Shown here piece by piece: positions 60,385-64,000 of a DNA stretch of 64,000 nucleotides. Position numbers and translations under genes: made by a program. The DNA comes from Verticillium longisporum (taxonomy: Eukaryota; Ascomycota; Sordariomycetes; Glomerellales; Plectosphaerellaceae). Below the pieces are notes generated by a model. The model had not been told where the DNA came from and ran no database searches. It was given only the letters and a program-made list of their open reading frames with translations. Positions within the stretch are counted from its first letter, which is position 1. Each line of letters starts with the position of its first letter. The DNA lies in assembly GCA_019188255.1 (NCBI GenBank), contig JAETXT010000012.1, forward strand, positions 2,604,001 to 2,668,000, written 5' to 3'.

Positions 60385-61101
60385 TAGCGCTACCGTTAAT
60401 TTAATTAATTTAAATATCGGGGTCGTATTTAACTATTTAATATATTTACGGCTATAGATTTAATTAATTGAATTGTTTAATTAGATTTAATAGTATTTAG
60501 TTAAATATTAGAGGTTCTATGAGATTTTTCTAAGGAGATTTTAAAGATTTTAAAGTACTTTAAGACCTAAGAAGAAGCCTTAATAAGCTAGATATCTTAC
60601 TAAGCTAGATACCTTATCCCTTTGAATACGAGAACGACCTCAGGTACAATGGTACGTACTAAGTGCTCCAGATATAATGGCAGAATTGGCTTCTAGGCCA
60701 GTTATGTAATATCGCTTGATAGCACTATATGAGATAAGATCCTTTAAGTAGGCGGTCGAGCCGGCGGCTCTTGGCTTCAAAGTACCTAAGACTGTTCTCG
60801 TATTTAAAGGGATAAAGCTAGATATCTTACTAAGCTAGATAATATTATTAAGCTAGATATTATTATTAAGTAAATTATTATTACTAAATTAAATATTACT
60901 AAGCTAAATATTACTAAGCTATATATTACTAAGATATACCCGCGGATTAATATAGGCCCGAAATCTAAATTCTACTTAATAAGTTTCAAATAGTTAATTA
61001 ATCCATATAGGGCTATTTGACTGTTTAAATCGTGAAATCAGAGTGATTTGATTGGTTGTTTGACTGTTTGAATTGATAGGTTTGAATTGACGGCAGCGCT
61101 G
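60385..61101. mobile_element. hAT-like MITE, 717 bp, with perfect 8-bp target duplication
   Basis: Exact duplication GACTTCCG at 60377-60384 and 61102-61109. Termini are TAGCGCTACCGTTAATTTAA (left) and CAGCGCTGCCGTCAATTCAA (right, reverse complement); all four mismatches are transitions. Too small to encode a transposase. Partly RIPed on the left and in the middle. Confidence 0.82.
60614..60815. mobile_element. Small inverted-repeat element nested in the MITE
   Basis: 34-bp inverted repeats, 60614-60647 and 60782-60815, begin TTATCCCTTTRAATACGAGA and end AGGTAC. The 202-bp interval has near-normal base composition inside AT-rich DNA. 27-bp direct repeats beginning AAGCTAGATATCTTACTAAG lie at 60585-60611 and 60815-60841. 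Confidence 0.65.
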
Positions 61102-61205
61102 GACTTCCGTTCTGTACGTTCATGAATATGATCCTCATCTGACGACGGGTTGCCAGTTAGAGGAGGTGACACTAACAACATATGCTAAGACTTTCTATAG
61201 AGCCT

Positions 61206-62223
61206 CTACTGTTGGCAGCAAGATTCCAGTCTCGAGCTTGACCATTGCCAAGACGCTATGTGATGGCCAGAAGAGCGTCCTGATCCACCGAGACGAAGGT
61301 AATGCCGAAGTGTTGTAGACTTGGCCATCCCGAAGGGCTCAACACTTGTGGAATGCCATGATAGTCGGTATTGGACTTCTGGGTTCTTGCCCAAAGGCCA
61401 TATGTCGCAATGTCTTCGAGGCGCTGTCCGGAGAGCACGGCGCCGATAGCTGTTGATATTGGTCTTGCCAGCACTGTCAACTTGAATTGTCTCGCGCTTA
61501 AGCAAGAACGAAACATGTCGTGATAGCCTTTAAATCAAAATTCGAACGACTCGAGACCTGCACACGCCAGGTTGAGTGCCTTCACGGGTCTGGCTCGGCA
61601 CAAAACCTGGCGAGGACGGAAGTGATAGAGTTTGCATCTCATTGAGAAAGCAAAGCAGACCAAGTCCCGTCTGTGCACCAGCTCGGTACAGATCGATAGG
61701 TAATTCGGAGAGGACATGTGCCAGCAATGACTTGATGCCGGCTCCAAGGTCAAGTTCTCGACGCCCTCCAGGGACACTGGAGCCAAGAACACACGCGCAA
61801 ACTGACCAGGAACAGGTAACGTCTCGAACTGTTTGTTGGAGCCCTGACAGATATAGGAGCTGTACCGAGTCCCGCGGTTGCACGATCGCTGAGGCAGACC
61901 AGGCGGGGCCACCGTAGAGTGCGCAGAACTCCCGCAAAGCGAGGCGGTTCTCGACGTCATTTCAACTGATATAACTCAGGGCATTGTACAAGTCGAATGG
62001 GCGTCGTCGCTCGACCGTGTCGGCGTGGGGCTCAGAACAAGCTGAAGATGTCATCGAGTATCTCGAATGGCAGCTTGCGGATCGAGGTGGGCTCCAGTGT
62101 TGGTGAGACGGCATTGGCCGTTGTTTCCTGCACCCTGCGCTTCCTGTTTCCCATAATGGAGCTGCGATGCACGTCTGGCGTTCTGTCTGTCCTTTCCCGT
62201 GCGCTTCGTCCGAGGATGAGCAC
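61206..62223 (-). pseudogene. Degenerate F-box protein gene
   Basis: The minus-strand frame ending at 62032 contains an F-box start, IRKLPFEILDDIFSLF, followed at once by TGA. Downstream fragments in other frames read NRLALREFCALYGGPAW (about 61900) and WPSLQHFGITFVSVDQDALL (about 61290), which resemble the leucine-rich C-terminal part of fungal F-box proteins. At least two frame changes would be needed. Decay seems likelier than sequencing error because the breaks are not all in homopolymers. Function is not assignable. Confidence 0.35.
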
Positions 62224-64000
62224 CAGATGCAGCTTCTGCGGGTTCCTCTATGTCGAACCCGAGCTACCGCAGATTCCTAGTCGTCACGTCAAGTCACTCG
62301 TTGTTCGATGGCACGAGCCACATTCGTTGCAGGTGGACATCCAGGATGCACGCGAGTGATTGTGTTCGTGGGTGGCATATTGATTGCTCCCTTGATCCCT
62401 GGACGGGAACCAATTTGGCGAATGGCCGTTGCGAAAGCATGAATTCGTTTGCGTGCGCAAAGAGAAAGAGAGAGAGAGAGAGAGACCGAGTTCAATTGAC
62501 CACGAGCGCGCCCCTCGTTGCTCCAGCTCGGGAATCGTTCATGAGGTCAAGGTCGGACATGCAGATTGCGATCGAGCAAGGCACGGAAAGCCAGAGGGTG
62601 ATGTGATCCGAGTTCCGTTGCCGCGCTCTCCACGACATCAACGCTCGGTCTCGGCCATCTTGTCGAACGAGATGAATGGTCCCCTCCATCGGAAATGGAC
62701 GCTGTCACTGGATGAGGTGCTGTCACTGTTGGCAAGGTTATTAGTGATGGCGGGGCATGGTGCTGGAGATCGACCCCCGAGACATGTCCGAGATAGCACC
62801 GCCCAGATTACCCCGCCTTCCTTCCTTCCTATCCCGTCTTGTCCTGTCCAGTCCGTCCACCGCGAGGCTCTGTTCCACCACTTCTGCAAGTGTCTCAAGC
62901 CAGACAGAAAGTATCAGCCATCAGCCATGAGCCACGAACCATCAGCCAGGCGACATGCAACCAGGTGACGCTGAAGTCGGTCAGTGGTCAATGGTGAATG
63001 GGCTGCAGGCTTCTGGCCGTACCTAATGGCATCTCAACCCGTCTCTCCTCATCGCCTGCTACCCCTCATCCAGCACACCAAGCAGACCGAGCACAGCCCC
63101 TTGGACCTCCTCATTGGTGTCACGCCTCTTCCGAGCCATGGCGTTACGTAGAGATCCCAAGTCGATCGAAAGCTCTGGCTGAGGGGCGAGGGGGTGGCAT
63201 GCTGCCGCTTATGCGTCAATGCTCCTCCATCTCGCGTGCGACCCCCTTCCAGAACCACCCCCCCTCCTCTCATTCCTCGAACGACATCCAGCGGTATCTC
63301 CGGATGGTGGGGAGGTGAGGCGGAAGCAAAGAGGGAGAGAAAGACGCCAACCTCAAGGGGCCCTACAGACAGGGCTTGAGGTTTGTCGCCCTAGCTGCAA
63401 TCGTCACTGGTGGAGGTGCCTGGGCGCCTGTCGTGAGAACCACAGCAAAGCTTCCGAGACGTACGAAACATGGATGAGGGGCACCTCGACACGCCAGAGA
63501 CGCCAGAGACGGTCCATGGCCCAAGCTCCAAGCTTCCCAATGCCGAAGCTTCTCCATTGCTTCCTCCCTCCATTCCGAACGACCTCTGGGAGCGCTCATC
63601 GACTGCTCCGAACCCCTCACTCCAAAGAGCTTTGCCGTTGCCCTTCGGCTCCCGTCCGTCCCGTTTCTGCCGTCAGCTGTGCAGCATTGGCGAAGCTTGT
63701 CAGACATTGGCCGACCTGTGGGCTGCCCGGTTCCTCGTCGGAGACGGGAGGGAGGGAGGGGGTTGAGGGCGAACGGAAGAAAGAAAGGTTCAATACTTAA
63801 GATCTGCTTGCTCCCTCATTTGCTGTACATCCTGCCTCTCTCTTCTTCGACATCTTCTCTAACACCCCTCTACCCATCTCACCCATCATCTACGAGACCA
63901 AATACCATCTATCTGATTGTCTAGCCAGCTCTCTTGACTGCTAGATCACCAACGTCACTTCTCCTCCACATCAGATCACCACCAGACACATCTTCACAAT
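62224..64000. other. Gene-free right end with probable leader of the next gene
   Basis: No convincing gene. An (AG)n microsatellite lies at 62461-62485. From about 63800 the sequence turns CT-rich (CTCTCTTCTTCGACATCTTC, ACACCCCTCTACCC) and ends ..CATCTTCACAAT, a typical fungal context just before or at an ATG, so a plus-strand gene probably starts at the right edge. Confidence 0.5.

Overview
The window looks like nuclear DNA of a filamentous ascomycete (Pezizomycotina, probably Sordariomycetes). The genes have short spliceosomal introns (about 50-105 nt) with GTRNGT donors and CTAAC-like branch points. One gene is a FarA/CTF1-type Zn2Cys6 regulator. Two long AT-rich islands almost lack CpA and TpG, the footprint of repeat-induced point mutation (RIP).

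Layout. 0-17 kb is housekeeping: UTP13 (5' end outside the window), SAD1/USP39, a 4EHP-type eIF4E, the APC/C subunit Cut9/CDC16, an intron-bearing tRNA, a secreted GH16 glucanase, a small membrane protein and acetoacetyl-CoA synthetase. 19.2-24.3 kb is a RIP-ruined Mutator-like element with an un-RIPed pogo/Fot1 transposon nested inside it. 27.5-43.9 kb holds malic enzyme, an NmrA-like reductase, KAR9, a flavin monooxygenase and a large telomere-type OB-fold protein. A 4.75-kb gene-free stretch then precedes the FarA/CTF1-like regulator (48.6-52.8 kb). From 53 kb the window is accessory: an old repeat relic, a 19-bp-phased palindrome array, a decayed Clr5-domain gene, a secreted beta-helix protein, a RIPed hAT element, a hAT-like MITE with a smaller nested element, and an F-box relic. 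The last 200 bp look like the 5' leader of a gene beyond the right edge.

Annotation caution. At least six genes (SAD1, acetoacetyl-CoA synthetase twice, malic enzyme, KAR9, the FarA-like gene, the beta-helix gene) become full-length only if one base is missing from the sequence, usually in a C or A run. In every case, adding one base per site makes the summed exon length a multiple of three. I read this as homopolymer under-calling in the assembly rather than a set of pseudogenes. The telomere protein differs: it carries an in-frame TAG.

Functional links are modest. Acetoacetyl-CoA synthetase, malic enzyme (NADPH or pyruvate supply) and the FarA-like regulator (fatty-acid or cutin response in known relatives) touch lipid and acetyl-CoA metabolism, but they are dispersed and do not form a cluster. 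No biosynthetic cluster, CRISPR array or virus was seen.
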